From Draconibacterium orientale (GTDB lineage Bacteria; Bacteroidota; Bacteroidia; Bacteroidales; Prolixibacteraceae): a stretch of DNA of 49,475 nucleotides. A program made the translations under genes and the position numbers. Positions 1 through 8,593 of this stretch are shown here, in pieces. Where the stretch lies: NCBI GenBank assembly GCA_020726265.1, contig DYSZ01000006.1, forward strand, positions 1 to 49,475. Reading direction: 5' to 3'. Below the pieces are notes generated by a model. That model was not told the DNA's origin and searched no databases. It saw only the letters and a list, made by a program, of their open reading frames with translations. The number at the start of each line of letters is the position of its first letter. The stretch's first letter is position 1.

Positions 1-950
<950 letters not shown>

Positions 951-1229
951 TTAAGCAATGTACAATACGTCGGATTGCGACATTAATAAATAATCTTCAC
1001 CTTCGATGTGCAATTCTGTACCTGAGTAACTGCCGTAAAAAACTACCTCGCCAGCTTTAATTTCCATTGGTTCGTCTTTTTTGGCTGCACCAACCAAAAC
1101 AACTGTTCCCGATTGTGGTTTTTCTTTTGCTGAATCGGGAATAATAATTCCGCTGACTGTTTTTTCTTCGGCGGCCTGCGGCTGCACAAGTATCTTTCCA
1201 GCCAGAATTTTACCTTTCAAATCTGCCAT
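951..1229 (-). CDS. groES: Co-chaperonin GroES (10 kDa)
   Basis: A 92-residue protein of normal GroES length. It forms the heptameric lid of the GroEL chamber in the cytoplasm. The N-terminus contains the [17 protein letters not shown] segment, followed by the mobile loop [18 protein letters not shown] and the core VVLVGAAKK...[14 protein letters not shown]; the protein ends in SDVLYIA. It is the first gene of the minus-strand groES-groEL operon. The 314 bp upstream contain no CIRCE element of the TTAGCACTC type, but do hold a sigma-54-like box and a cluster of TGACAG repeats, annotated separately. The start codon is the only plausible ATG for the conserved N-terminus. Confidence 0.98.
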   Translation of the reverse strand: MADLKGKILAGKILVQPQAAEEKTVSGIIIPDSAKEKPQSGTVVLVGAAKKDEPMEIKAGEVVFYGSYSGTELHIEGEDYLLMSQSDVLYIA

Positions 1230-1285
1230 AGTCTTGTAGTTTCATTTATTAGACATTTATTTTAAAAAAATCGACACGGTGGGTT

Positions 1286-1302
1286 TACATATTTTGTGCC
1301 AG
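1286..1302 (-). promoter_or_regulatory. Sigma-54-like promoter box upstream of groES (hypothesis)
   Basis: On the minus strand this reads CTGGCACAAAATATGTA. Against the sigma-54 consensus (YTGGCACGRNNNTTGCW) the -24 part TGGCAC is exact, while the -12 part has ATGT in place of TTGC. It therefore keeps GG and the invariant G with the right spacing but misses the final C. It lies about 57-73 bp before the groES ATG. The gene for a sigma-54 activator is 1.7 kb away. Function is inference. Confidence 0.35.
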
Positions 1303-1413
1303 TAGCCTGTGGCAGACAATTCATACAATAATGAAAGACAAAATTGCACCTCCTGTTTTTTCATCACTCGAAATTATTACCCAAAAAACTGTAATTCAGA
1401 TTTTTAAACCAAT

Positions 1414-1439
1414 TGACAGCATCTATGACAGGGTGACAG
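1414..1439 (-). repeat. Three direct TGACAG repeats, possible activator-binding cluster
   Basis: TGACAG occurs at 1414-1419, 1426-1431 and 1434-1439 (CTGTCA when read on the minus strand). A related TGGCAG is at 1310-1315. The cluster lies about 110-150 bp upstream of the sigma-54-like box, the usual distance for enhancer sites of bacterial enhancer-binding proteins. The repeats are directly visible; the role is inferred. Confidence 0.4.
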
Positions 1440-1483
1440 AATTTATTACGGAATGCAACTTTTAAATAATTTACCCTCTGTAA

Positions 1484-1513
1484 AACAGAAAAGCCGGTTG
1501 AAATCAACCGGCT
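1484..1513 (-). terminator. Intrinsic terminator of the secG operon
   Basis: A perfect 9-bp stem, AGCCGGTTG (1492-1500) with CAACCGGCT (1505-1513) and a 4-nt loop. On the minus strand it is followed by TTTTCTGTTTT. It lies 30 bp past the secG stop and separates the secG operon from groES. Confidence 0.85.
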
Positions 1514-1543
1514 CTCCATATTATAAAGGAAATCTTTTTCTTA

Positions 1544-1900
1544 TTATTTTGTTGTATCGGTTGCTGCCGGAGCGGTTTGAATTGCCGGAGCAGTGGTTGG
1601 AAAATTGGGAACCTGAGTTGGGTCAACAGCGGTTTCAATTTGCTGCTGAACACGTGACTGCTCAGCACCCTCCTGATTACGCGGAATAAAAGCAGTACCG
1701 ACAACTGCCAGAAACAACAACGCGCCTGCCAATCCCCAAGTTGTTTTTTCCAAAAAATCGGCTGTTTTACGAACACCCATTACCTGACCGGCCGACTGAA
1801 AATTACTGGCCAATCCACCTCCTTTTGAGTTCTGTACCAATACAATAAGCACTAAAAGAATACAAACGATAAAAATTAAAACTGTTATTAGTGTGTACAT
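1544..1900 (-). CDS. secG: Preprotein translocase subunit SecG
   Basis: A 118-residue inner-membrane protein of the SecYEG translocon. It has two hydrophobic segments, roughly residues 3-22 and 54-74, joined by the loop VQNSKGGGLASNFQSAG, which holds the SecG hallmark NSKGGGLAS. The C-terminal tail after residue 75 is rich in Gln, Thr, Ala and Pro and looks disordered, as is usual for Bacteroidota SecG. It is the last gene of a minus-strand operon. Its start is 4 bp from the stop of the TPR gene upstream, and a strong terminator follows it. Identification is secure. Confidence 0.95.
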   Translation of the reverse strand: MYTLITVLIFIVCILLVLIVLVQNSKGGGLASNFQSAGQVMGVRKTADFLEKTTWGLAGALLFLAVVGTAFIPRNQEGAEQSRVQQQIETAVDPTQVPNFPTTAPAIQTAPAATDTTK

Positions 1901-1904
1901 GTTG

Positions 1905-2492
1905 TTACGAATTATTGTCTTTTAACTTTTCTATCTTTTCAATTTGGCTCGCAAAGTAAATACTTTTTTCCGGATATTTCAAACTTAATTTTTCATAAGC
2001 TTTCAGGGCTTTTTCATATTTTTTTTGGTCGAAGTAAATTTTTGCAAGCGTTTCGGTAATCATTTCGTCGCTCTCTGCAAGTGATTGTTCTTCAGGATTC
2101 ACAAAATCAACAGTTCTTTCCGTGTTCTCATCTTGTGATTTTCGAAATGCCCCCTTTGGTTTCAATAAGAATTGGTCAATCAACGAACCAGTTTGTTGCA
2201 GTCCACCATCTTCATCGCGCAAATAGCCTGATGACGTATTTGTTGAATCCCAAATTAAGGGTTCATTATTTAATTTATCATTCAAAAAATCAGTAATAAT
2301 TTTTTGATTTGGGATGATTACTGCCACCTTTTTATAAACTTCATCAAACTCATTGGCTCCGGCTTCTTTTAGCTGTTTCAAATAAAACAACCAACCCACC
2401 TGAAACCATGGATATATTTCGGTGAGTTGTTTTAATTCAGTTGTTGTTGCTGAATTTAAAAATCCAAAATATGTATTTTGCTGAAACTGCAT
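1905..2492 (-). CDS. TPR-containing protein of the lptE-secG operon, function unknown
   Basis: 195 residues with no signal peptide or membrane segment, so probably cytoplasmic. The N-terminal 110 residues are not recognisable. The C-terminal part, from about residue 140, contains a TPR-like helix pair: ITETLAKIYFDQKKYEKALK, then AYEKLSLKYPEKSIYFASQI. The gene sits between lptE (18 bp gap) and secG (4 bp gap), so the three are probably co-transcribed. Its place in this operon is one I recall as conserved in Bacteroidia, which suggests a link to envelope assembly, but no biochemical role can be read from the sequence. It could be an adaptor protein. Confidence 0.8.
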   Translation of the reverse strand: MQFQQNTYFGFLNSATTTELKQLTEIYPWFQVGWLFYLKQLKEAGANEFDEVYKKVAVIIPNQKIITDFLNDKLNNEPLIWDSTNTSSGYLRDEDGGLQQTGSLIDQFLLKPKGAFRKSQDENTERTVDFVNPEEQSLAESDEMITETLAKIYFDQKKYEKALKAYEKLSLKYPEKSIYFASQIEKIEKLKDNNS

Positions 2493-2509
2493 TCGTTGGT
2501 CTGAATAAA

Positions 2510-3034
2510 TTACCAGTTGGCAATAGTAGCATTAAAAATGTCCTCCGACAGTTTTTTTACGATGAGTAAACAAAGATCATCCTCTACATCGCTAATCGAT
2601 TGATTACTATCGTAATCTTCATAAGCGCTGAAGGTTTTATCAAAATTTTCTTCTGGCGACTTGCTATTTGTATATTTTAGCTTTACGGTAATTGTCAGCC
2701 TGTTCTGTGCTGCAAGGTCATCTTTTTGGATCGACATTGGACGAACCTCGTAACCAACAATCTGACCCTCGAATTCAATATCTCCATTTTCCGACAATTC
2801 ATTCAGCGGCGTTTGTCTTCTTAGTTTGTCGCGTAAATCTTCAGTAAAAACCTGGCTCAATGTTGGATTTACAAGTCTTGCGCGGTTTGGGAAATAATAA
2901 ACAGAATAGGTTTTTACTGCTGGTGAAAGGTTTGCCCCAGTAAACGAATACGATATTTTACAGGCTGGAGCCAGAAAAATCGCCGATAAAAAAATAAAAA
3001 TAATGACCAGCCCTGATTTTATATTTTTAACCAT
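2510..3034 (-). CDS. lptE: LptE-like outer-membrane LPS-assembly protein
   Basis: About 174 residues from the ATG at 3034. A longer frame starts at 3127 but lies inside the upstream regulator gene, and only the shorter start puts the hydrophobic segment SGLVIIFIFLSAIFLAPAC at the N-terminus as a signal peptide. A Cys ends that segment, suggesting a lipoprotein. The mature part starts KISYSFTGANLSP, typical of Bacteroidota LptE, and includes the VNPTLSQVFTEDLRDKL helix and the strand EFEGQIVGYEVRP. LptE plugs the LptD barrel that places lipopolysaccharide in the outer leaflet. The start overlaps the regulator stop by 8 bp, implying translational coupling. Confidence 0.85.
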   Translation of the reverse strand: MVKNIKSGLVIIFIFLSAIFLAPACKISYSFTGANLSPAVKTYSVYYFPNRARLVNPTLSQVFTEDLRDKLRRQTPLNELSENGDIEFEGQIVGYEVRPMSIQKDDLAAQNRLTITVKLKYTNSKSPEENFDKTFSAYEDYDSNQSISDVEDDLCLLIVKKLSEDIFNATIANW

Positions 3035-4256
3035 CAATATCATATTCTTTAATTTTACGGTACAGCGTTCGCTCCGAAATCCCCAATTCCTGAGCTGCAT
3101 ATTTCCTTTTGCCTTTGTGTTTTTCAAGTGCTTTTTTTATCAGTTCAATTTCCTTATCCGACAGCGAAAGCGATTCCTCGACAAATTCTTCGGTGTCCTG
3201 AATACTTTCCTTTTCAATCGGTTCGATGTGAATGTGTTTTGAAACCGGTTCCTTGGGCATAAAACTGTTGCTTTCCGAATCGTATAGATTTCTGAAAATA
3301 CGCGCATTGTCGCTGGTGACAACAGGTTCTTTGTCATCCATCAGGTCGAGCACAAGCTTTTTCAGGTCGGTCATGTCGCGTTTCATATCGAACAAAACCT
3401 TGTATAATATTTCTCTTTCGTTTGAGAATGAGCTCTCTTCTGTTTTTAAAAACAATGCAGGCAATTGGTTAAAATTATCACGGGGAAGGTAGTTTTTTAA
3501 AACTTCTGCCGAAATTTCTCTTTCTTTTTCAATAATAGAGATCTGTTCGGTAATATTTTTTAATTGCCTTACATTTCCCGGCCAACGATAGTTCACAAGC
3601 AATTGAACTGCTCTGTCTTCGAGTAAAATCGCGGGCATCCGGTATTTTTCGGCAAAATCGCGGGCAAATTTGCGGAATAAAAGATGAATGTCTTCTGAGC
3701 GTTCGCGCAACGGATTTATAATAATAGGAACTGTATTCAGCCTGTAATAGAGGTCTTCCCTGAATTTACCATCTTCAATGGCCTGTGGAATTTTCACATT
3801 AGTGGCAGCGATAACACGCACATTGGTTTTAATCACTTTTGATGAACCAACTTTGATAAACTCACCGGTTTCGAGTACACGAAGCAGGCGAACCTGCGTG
3901 GCTAGCGGTAGTTCGCCGATTTCATCGAGGAAAATCGTTCCACCGTCGGCTTCCTGAAAATATCCTTTTCTATCGGCCAAAGCTCCTGTAAATGCGCCTT
4001 TTTCGTGACCAAAAAGTTCGGAGTCGATGGTTCCTTCGGGAATTGCGCCACAGTTTACAGCAATGTACTTGCCATGTTTACGAGCTGAAAACTGGTGAAT
4101 AATCTGCGGAAAAATTTCTTTTCCAGTGCCGCTTTCACCTGTGATTAAAACCGATAAATCGGTAGGTGCAACCTGCACAGCAACTTCAAGTGCACGGTTG
4201 AGGCTCGGCGAATTACCTATAATTTCAAATCTTTGCTTTATGCCTTGTACATCCAT
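3027..4256 (-). CDS. Sigma-54-dependent transcriptional activator (no receiver domain)
   Basis: A 409-residue AAA+ enhancer-binding protein. The ATPase domain begins almost at the N-terminus: Walker A GESGTGKE (residues 40-47), the sigma-54 contact loop GAFTGA (about 87-92), Walker B GGTIFLDEIGELP (about 105-117), and the sensor region with RWPGNVRQLKN. A linker of about 100 residues follows, then a Fis-type helix-turn-helix (KRKYAAQELGISERTLYRKI) at the C-terminus. There is no receiver, GAF or PAS domain, so activity is controlled by expression or a partner, as in PspF. It is the first gene of the operon with lptE, the TPR protein and secG, and is divergent from kdsB. The sigma-54-like box before groES makes groESL a candidate target (inference). 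Confidence 0.93.
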   Translation of the reverse strand: MDVQGIKQRFEIIGNSPSLNRALEVAVQVAPTDLSVLITGESGTGKEIFPQIIHQFSARKHGKYIAVNCGAIPEGTIDSELFGHEKGAFTGALADRKGYFQEADGGTIFLDEIGELPLATQVRLLRVLETGEFIKVGSSKVIKTNVRVIAATNVKIPQAIEDGKFREDLYYRLNTVPIIINPLRERSEDIHLLFRKFARDFAEKYRMPAILLEDRAVQLLVNYRWPGNVRQLKNITEQISIIEKEREISAEVLKNYLPRDNFNQLPALFLKTEESSFSNEREILYKVLFDMKRDMTDLKKLVLDLMDDKEPVVTSDNARIFRNLYDSESNSFMPKEPVSKHIHIEPIEKESIQDTEEFVEESLSLSDKEIELIKKALEKHKGKRKYAAQELGISERTLYRKIKEYDIDG

Positions 4257-4405
4257 TTTCTAATTCATTTGTTCTCAGTGCAAACTACAAACTTTGCTGG
4301 CCATAGTACCCAGCCAGATTGACAGTTTACACCGCAAATTTAAAATTTTTAGCGCGCATTTGTTTTATTATTTAACAGTTAACCATTTTTATGTTTTTGC
4401 TATTA

Positions 4406-4413
4406 TATATTTG
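4406..4413 (+). promoter_or_regulatory. -7 box of the kdsB promoter (TATATTTG)
   Basis: An exact match to the Bacteroidota -7 consensus TAnnTTTG. It ends only 4 bp before the kdsB ATG at 4418, which would make the mRNA leaderless or nearly so. No TTTG -33 box is present at about 20 bp upstream. Confidence 0.45.
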
Positions 4414-4417
4414 AACC

Positions 4418-5170
4418 ATGAAGTTTGCAGTTATAATACCCGCCCGTTACCAATCAACCCGTTTCCCGGGGAAACCACTGGCGATGATTGGCCACAAACC
4501 TATGATTCAGTGGGTTTACGAAAACGCGGTAAAAGTCGTACCTGATGTTTGGGTGGCTACTGACAATAATGAGATTTTCGACACAGTAATCAAATTTGGG
4601 GGAAGAGCTGTTAAAACGCTTTCAACCCACCAGAGCGGAACCGACCGTTGTGCCGAAGCCGCACGAATTATTTCTGCTGATTCCCTTTTTGATGTGATTA
4701 TTAATGTTCAGGGCGATGAGCCGTTTATCAGTCCTGTTCAAATAGAGGCATTAAAATCGTGCTTCGACAGCGATGCTGATATTGCAACTTTAATTAAACG
4801 AATTGATTCGCAAGAGGAGTTATTCAACCCAAACCGACCGAAAGTGGTGACCGACAAAGAAATGAACGCACTCTATTTCAGCAGGTCGCCAATTCCTTAC
4901 ATTCGCGGAGCTGAAAACAGCGAGTGGCACAAGGCTCATATTTTTTGGGCACACATCGGAATGTATGCTTACAGATTCGATGTACTTCAAAAAATTGCCA
5001 GACTTGAGACCGGGTTGCTTGAAAAAGCAGAATCGCTCGAACAATTGCGGTGGCTCGAAAACGGGTTTAAAATCAACACTGCGATAACCGACCATCAAAG
5101 CATGGGAGTCGATACCCCTGAAGATTTACAGGCCGCTTTGCAACTATTGAAAAAAAATCAGGTCTTTTAA
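4418..5170 (+). CDS. kdsB: 3-deoxy-manno-octulosonate cytidylyltransferase (CMP-KDO synthetase)
   Basis: A 250-residue cytoplasmic enzyme that activates KDO with CTP for the lipopolysaccharide inner core. The N-terminus AVIIPARYQSTRFPGKPLA is the nucleotide-binding signature of KdsB. Other conserved blocks are WVATDNNEIFD, the HQSGTDRCAEAA motif near residue 71, and NVQGDEPFI near residue 100. Length fits the family. It is divergent from the sigma-54 activator operon, which contains lptE, so two LPS biogenesis genes flank a 160-bp intergenic region. A -7 box lies directly in front of the ATG. Confidence 0.97.
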   Translation: MKFAVIIPARYQSTRFPGKPLAMIGHKPMIQWVYENAVKVVPDVWVATDNNEIFDTVIKFGGRAVKTLSTHQSGTDRCAEAARIISADSLFDVIINVQGDEPFISPVQIEALKSCFDSDADIATLIKRIDSQEELFNPNRPKVVTDKEMNALYFSRSPIPYIRGAENSEWHKAHIFWAHIGMYAYRFDVLQKIARLETGLLEKAESLEQLRWLENGFKINTAITDHQSMGVDTPEDLQAALQLLKKNQVF

Positions 5171-5203
5171 CAAAAAGGCACGTGATTTGTTATTCAGGAA
5201 ATG

Positions 5204-5211
5204 TAACTTTG
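5204..5211 (+). promoter_or_regulatory. -7 box (TAACTTTG) of the small T9SS-tail gene
   Basis: An exact TAnnTTTG box ending 5 bp before the ATG at 5217. A TTTG at 5186-5189 lies only 14 bp upstream, short of the roughly 20 bp expected for a -33 element. The box argues against the longer frame that starts at 5187. Confidence 0.45.
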
Positions 5212-5216
5212 CGACA

Positions 5217-5582
5217 ATGAAAACATTTTTACTGACAATACTTATTTCGGCATTCACGCTGGCAGGTTTTTCACAAAACCTGCAGGGCAGCACTCCATCA
5301 TGGAGTAGCCCGATTGCTGAAGACAATGTTTTGTCGGAATTAAAAATTTATCCAAATCCTTGTAAAGACAGCAAGGTTACCATCGAATTTACTTCAAAAC
5401 AGATTACTGAAATACACCTGATAAATATTGCAGGAAAAGAAGTACTTCAGAAAACGTTTACTTACCCCGAAAACAAAAAACAAATCGAGCTTGACGGAAT
5501 TCCAAACGGGATTTACTTAGTTCGTATTAAAACCGACGACCAGAAGCTGGTTACAAAAAAACTGATGGTTTCTAAAAATTAA
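5217..5582 (+). CDS. Small secreted protein consisting mainly of a T9SS sorting domain
   Basis: 121 residues from the ATG at 5217. The signal peptide MKTFLLTILISAFTLAGFSQ is followed by about 25 residues of unknown character (NLQGSTPSWSSPIAEDN). The rest is a type A T9SS C-terminal domain: LKIYPNPCKDSKVTIEF, a central IHLINIAGKEVLQ strand and the ending GIYLVRIKTDDQKLVTKKL. The sorting domain sends cargo through the type IX system to the surface, where it is normally cut off. Here almost no cargo is attached. It may be a self-standing small surface peptide, or the eroded remainder of a larger T9SS protein. It lies 46 bp after kdsB and has its own -7 box. Confidence 0.75.
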   Translation: MKTFLLTILISAFTLAGFSQNLQGSTPSWSSPIAEDNVLSELKIYPNPCKDSKVTIEFTSKQITEIHLINIAGKEVLQKTFTYPENKKQIELDGIPNGIYLVRIKTDDQKLVTKKLMVSKN

Positions 5583-5607
5583 TCGATTATTTACAGTATT
5601 GCTATTA

Positions 5608-5638
5608 TCAGTTTTTATCTTTATTGAATAAAAACTGA
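5608..5638. terminator. AT-rich hairpin between the T9SS-tail gene and the beta-propeller gene
   Basis: A perfect 11-bp inverted repeat, TCAGTTTTTAT (5608-5618) with ATAAAAACTGA (5628-5638) and a 9-nt loop. It lies 25 bp past one stop and 5 bp before the next ATG. There is no following T-run, so it may be a weak terminator or a leader hairpin of the downstream gene. Confidence 0.4.
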
Positions 5639-5643
5639 ATACT

Positions 5644-8442
5644 ATGTCTCGTAAAATTCCTTTTGTAATTGGATTACTCCTCATCATTTTTTCCTGTACT
5701 ACAAAATCACCTGATCCGTGGGTTATTTCGGCACCTGCTGGCGACAGGTTTGTCACCATCGACAAAAGCGGTGAAACAGTTTTGCCCAACGGGCGAATGA
5801 TTACACCAACTGGTAAAAGCATTGTGGTTGCCCCCCACCCGTACGGATTAACACTGAGCCCCGACGGAAACACTGTGGTTACAGCCAATTCAGGAATCAG
5901 GCCACTTTCCATTTTCATCATCCGAAATATTTTATCCGAAAATCCTGAAGTACAGCAGGTTCCGCCGGGCTCCGATACCGATGAAGGTGTACTGGCTTCG
6001 GTTTTTATGGGACTTGCCATCTCGAATGACAACTCGGTGGTTTATGTTTCCGGTGGACAGGAAAACAAAATTTACATTTTCGACTTAAAAACCGGAGGAA
6101 AGAAGGACTCAATCAATTGCGCTTTTGTTTCTGACAGTGTTGATTATTCGCACGGATATATTGGAGATTTGGTTCTTTCGAAGGATGGCAAAAAACTGTA
6201 TGCGGTTGACCAAATCGGGTTCAGGATGATAATTATTAATACTGAAACACGAAAATCTGAACACAATGTTCCGGTTGGCAGATATCCGTTTGGAATTTGT
6301 TTGTCGCCCGACGAACAAAAAATTTATGTGGCAAATGTGGGGATGTTTCAATATAGTATGATACCCGGAATTACCGAAAAAAATGTAATTGCAAAGGCGA
6401 TGAAATATCCTGCTTTTGCTTATGGAAGCAAGGAAATGATTGAAGGAGTTCAAACAGATTCAGCCAAAATTCCGGGATTGGGAGAAATGAATTCGCCCGA
6501 TGCTTTTTCGGTTTTTACTGTCAGCCTTGCTAATCCTGAAAAACCCGAAGTGATTGCAAAATCGAAGACTGGTCACCTTGTGGGAGCTCTGGTTGAAGGA
6601 ATTCCTGCTGTTGGCGGCGCCAGTCCCAATTCGCTGGTGGCAACCGATAAATATGTTTTTGTAACCAACGGCAACAACGATAATATTTCGGTGATTTCAA
6701 TTGAAAAAGATACGGTTGTAAACACCATTTTTCTAAACCCCGATAAACGTGTTAAACAGTTCAGGGGTGTGATTCCATTTGGTCTGACGCTGTCGCCCGA
6801 TAATAAAAAGTTATTTGTGGCTTGTTCGGGTATTAATGCTGTGGCTGTTATTGATGCTGAAAAACTGACGGTTCAGGGATATATTCCAACAGGTTGGTTT
6901 CCGGCCAAACTCAAGGTCAGCAACGACGGGAAAAAACTGATTGTGTCGAATGCAAAAGGGTTTGGCAGCGGTCCTAACGGAGGTTCAACTTTTAACCCTG
7001 GCTCCGAAGGAAGTTACATTGGTTCGCTGATGAAAGGAACTGTTCAGGTGCTAAATATTCCTTCAGATGAAGAATTGAAAAAATATACTGAACAGGTAAT
7101 TTCCAATAATTTCAGTTTCAAAAAAGCTTCATCACCAAAATTTGCTGCGCGAAAAAACAATCCTGTTCCGCTTTATCCGGGCGAAAAAGTGAGTCCGATA
7201 AAACATATCGTTTTTATTTCGAAAGAGAACCGAACTTACGACGAAGTTTTTGGCCAGGTTGAAAAAGGCAACGGTGAAGCAGGGCTTGCCCGATACGGAA
7301 CCGGGGCAACTTTCAGAAACGGTAAAAAAACGGCAACAGTAGAAAATGCCGATGTGATGGTGAACCACCTGAAACTTGCAAAGGAATTTGCCATTTCCGA
7401 CAATTTTTATGTTGATGCGGATGTTTCGGCCGATGGCCACCGCTGGCTAGTAAATACCTACCCCAACGAATGGACAGAAACCTGTACTGCAGCAAGTTAC
7501 GGTGGTAACCGCGAGTTTAAATTCGATTCGAAAGCGCCCGGTGTTTATGCCATGAATGGCGCAGCCGGGGCAATTTATCCCGAAGATTACAACGAAGCCG
7601 GTTCGATGTGGGATCATCTTGAACGAAATAAAATTGACTTTTACAATTTTGGGTTCAGCATTATGTTCGAACCAGGAATGTATGAGGAGCAATATAAATA
7701 CGAAGGAATCAGACATTACATAAATTATCCTTTGCCACAACCCATCTGGGATCGCACATCGAGACAATACCCAACTTACAACACGGCCATCCCCGATCAA
7801 TTTCGTATTGATCAGTTTCAAAAAGAATTCACTGAAAAGTGGATGAACGGACAGGATTCGATGCCAGCACTTTTAACTGTTATTATTCCCAACGACCACG
7901 GCGCCGGAGACCGACCGGAAGCAGGGTACCCGTTCCGCGAAAGTTACATGGCCGACAATGATTTGGCTGTTGGCCGGATTGTGGAATTCCTGTCGCACAC
8001 ACCTTATTGGGAAAATATGCTGATTGTAATCACCGAAGACGATGCACAAAACGGCGTTGACCACGTGGATGCGCACCGCAGTATTTTAATGGTGATTTCA
8101 CCATGGGTGAAAAAGGATTTTGTGAGCCACAACCACTACAGTTTTGGCAGCATCTTCAAAACTTTCTGGAATATTCTTGGGTTGCCGTACCTGAACCAGT
8201 ACGATGCCGGCGCAACCGACTTTGCTGATTTCTTTACCGAAACTCCTGATTTTAAACCGTACAACGCGGTTTCTGTCGATTCAAGAATTTTCGAACCACA
8301 AAAAGCGCTCGACCCGTTTGATGAAAATTTCGACTGGCGCGCACTTGGCGAATCGCCGGTGATGGACAACAAAGAAGACATGATAAAAGAGAGTAAGGAA
8401 AAAGACGAATTCAGGCTCGAAAGCAGGGAAAAAGAAAAATAG
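5644..8442 (+). CDS. YncE-like beta-propeller plus phosphoesterase-family lipoprotein
   Basis: 932 residues. The N-terminus IPFVIGLLLIIFSC is a lipoprotein signal with Cys at about 18. Residues ~45-480 are YVTN/YncE-like beta-propeller repeats: GLTLSPDGNTVVTAN, GICLSPDEQKIYVAN and GLTLSPDNKKLFVACSG. From about 517 comes a phosphoesterase family domain (phospholipase C/acid phosphatase-like fold): HIVFISKENRTYDEVFGQ, NDHGAGDRPEAGYP, then the metal-site region ITEDDAQNGVDHVDAHRS. The tail is very rich in Lys and Glu. Substrate is unknown; such fusions are annotated as bifunctional YncE/alkaline phosphatase proteins. It is followed by the GH5 gene on the same strand, but a separate promoter box there suggests independent expression. 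Confidence 0.85.
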   Translation: MSRKIPFVIGLLLIIFSCTTKSPDPWVISAPAGDRFVTIDKSGETVLPNGRMITPTGKSIVVAPHPYGLTLSPDGNTVVTANSGIRPLSIFIIRNILSENPEVQQVPPGSDTDEGVLASVFMGLAISNDNSVVYVSGGQENKIYIFDLKTGGKKDSINCAFVSDSVDYSHGYIGDLVLSKDGKKLYAVDQIGFRMIIINTETRKSEHNVPVGRYPFGICLSPDEQKIYVANVGMFQYSMIPGITEKNVIAKAMKYPAFAYGSKEMIEGVQTDSAKIPGLGEMNSPDAFSVFTVSLANPEKPEVIAKSKTGHLVGALVEGIPAVGGASPNSLVATDKYVFVTNGNNDNISVISIEKDTVVNTIFLNPDKRVKQFRGVIPFGLTLSPDNKKLFVACSGINAVAVIDAEKLTVQGYIPTGWFPAKLKVSNDGKKLIVSNAKGFGSGPNGGSTFNPGSEGSYIGSLMKGTVQVLNIPSDEELKKYTEQVISNNFSFKKASSPKFAARKNNPVPLYPGEKVSPIKHIVFISKENRTYDEVFGQVEKGNGEAGLARYGTGATFRNGKKTATVENADVMVNHLKLAKEFAISDNFYVDADVSADGHRWLVNTYPNEWTETCTAASYGGNREFKFDSKAPGVYAMNGAAGAIYPEDYNEAGSMWDHLERNKIDFYNFGFSIMFEPGMYEEQYKYEGIRHYINYPLPQPIWDRTSRQYPTYNTAIPDQFRIDQFQKEFTEKWMNGQDSMPALLTVIIPNDHGAGDRPEAGYPFRESYMADNDLAVGRIVEFLSHTPYWENMLIVITEDDAQNGVDHVDAHRSILMVISPWVKKDFVSHNHYSFGSIFKTFWNILGLPYLNQYDAGATDFADFFTETPDFKPYNAVSVDSRIFEPQKALDPFDENFDWRALGESPVMDNKEDMIKESKEKDEFRLESREKEK

Positions 8443-8556
8443 AACTCCTGCAATCCTGAAAGAAACTTTTTCGATTCATATTAATTAAAGGTCAAAATCG
8501 GAACTGAAAAAGCTACACAATTAACTTTTGGTGAAAAGAAAACGGCTCAAAAAAGC

Positions 8557-8564
8557 TATTTTTG
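8557..8564 (+). promoter_or_regulatory. -7 box (TATTTTTG) of the GH5 gene; decides its start
   Basis: An exact TAnnTTTG box. It lies inside the longest frame, which would start at a TTG at 8528, but upstream of the ATG at 8594. A transcript from this box begins near 8571, so only the ATG at 8594 could be used. TTTTG at 8526-8530 is 26 bp upstream, longer than the usual -33 spacing. Confidence 0.5.
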
Positions 8565-8593
8565 CGCTTTGTTTACTAACTCAATTGACTAAT

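Larger units (their letters stand above)
1230..1483. other. Gene-free upstream region of groES
   Basis: The 314 bp between groES and secG have no convincing coding sequence. The short plus-strand frame at 1453-1689 is a shadow of secG. The region holds the secG terminator at one end, three TGACAG hexamers at 1414-1439, and a sigma-54-like sequence at 1286-1302. No match to the housekeeping TAnnTTTG box is obvious on the minus strand at a useful place; the best is a poor one near 1315-1325. Confidence 0.6.

Noticed and set aside
1230-1450. CIRCE or HAIR heat-shock operator before groES
   Set aside because: No TTAGCACTC/GAGTGCTAA or CTTGAGT/ACTCAAG pair is present.
3035-3127. Longer lptE start within the sigma-54 activator gene
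   Set aside because: The extra N-terminal residues are a shadow of the activator's helix-turn-helix region and would bury the signal peptide.
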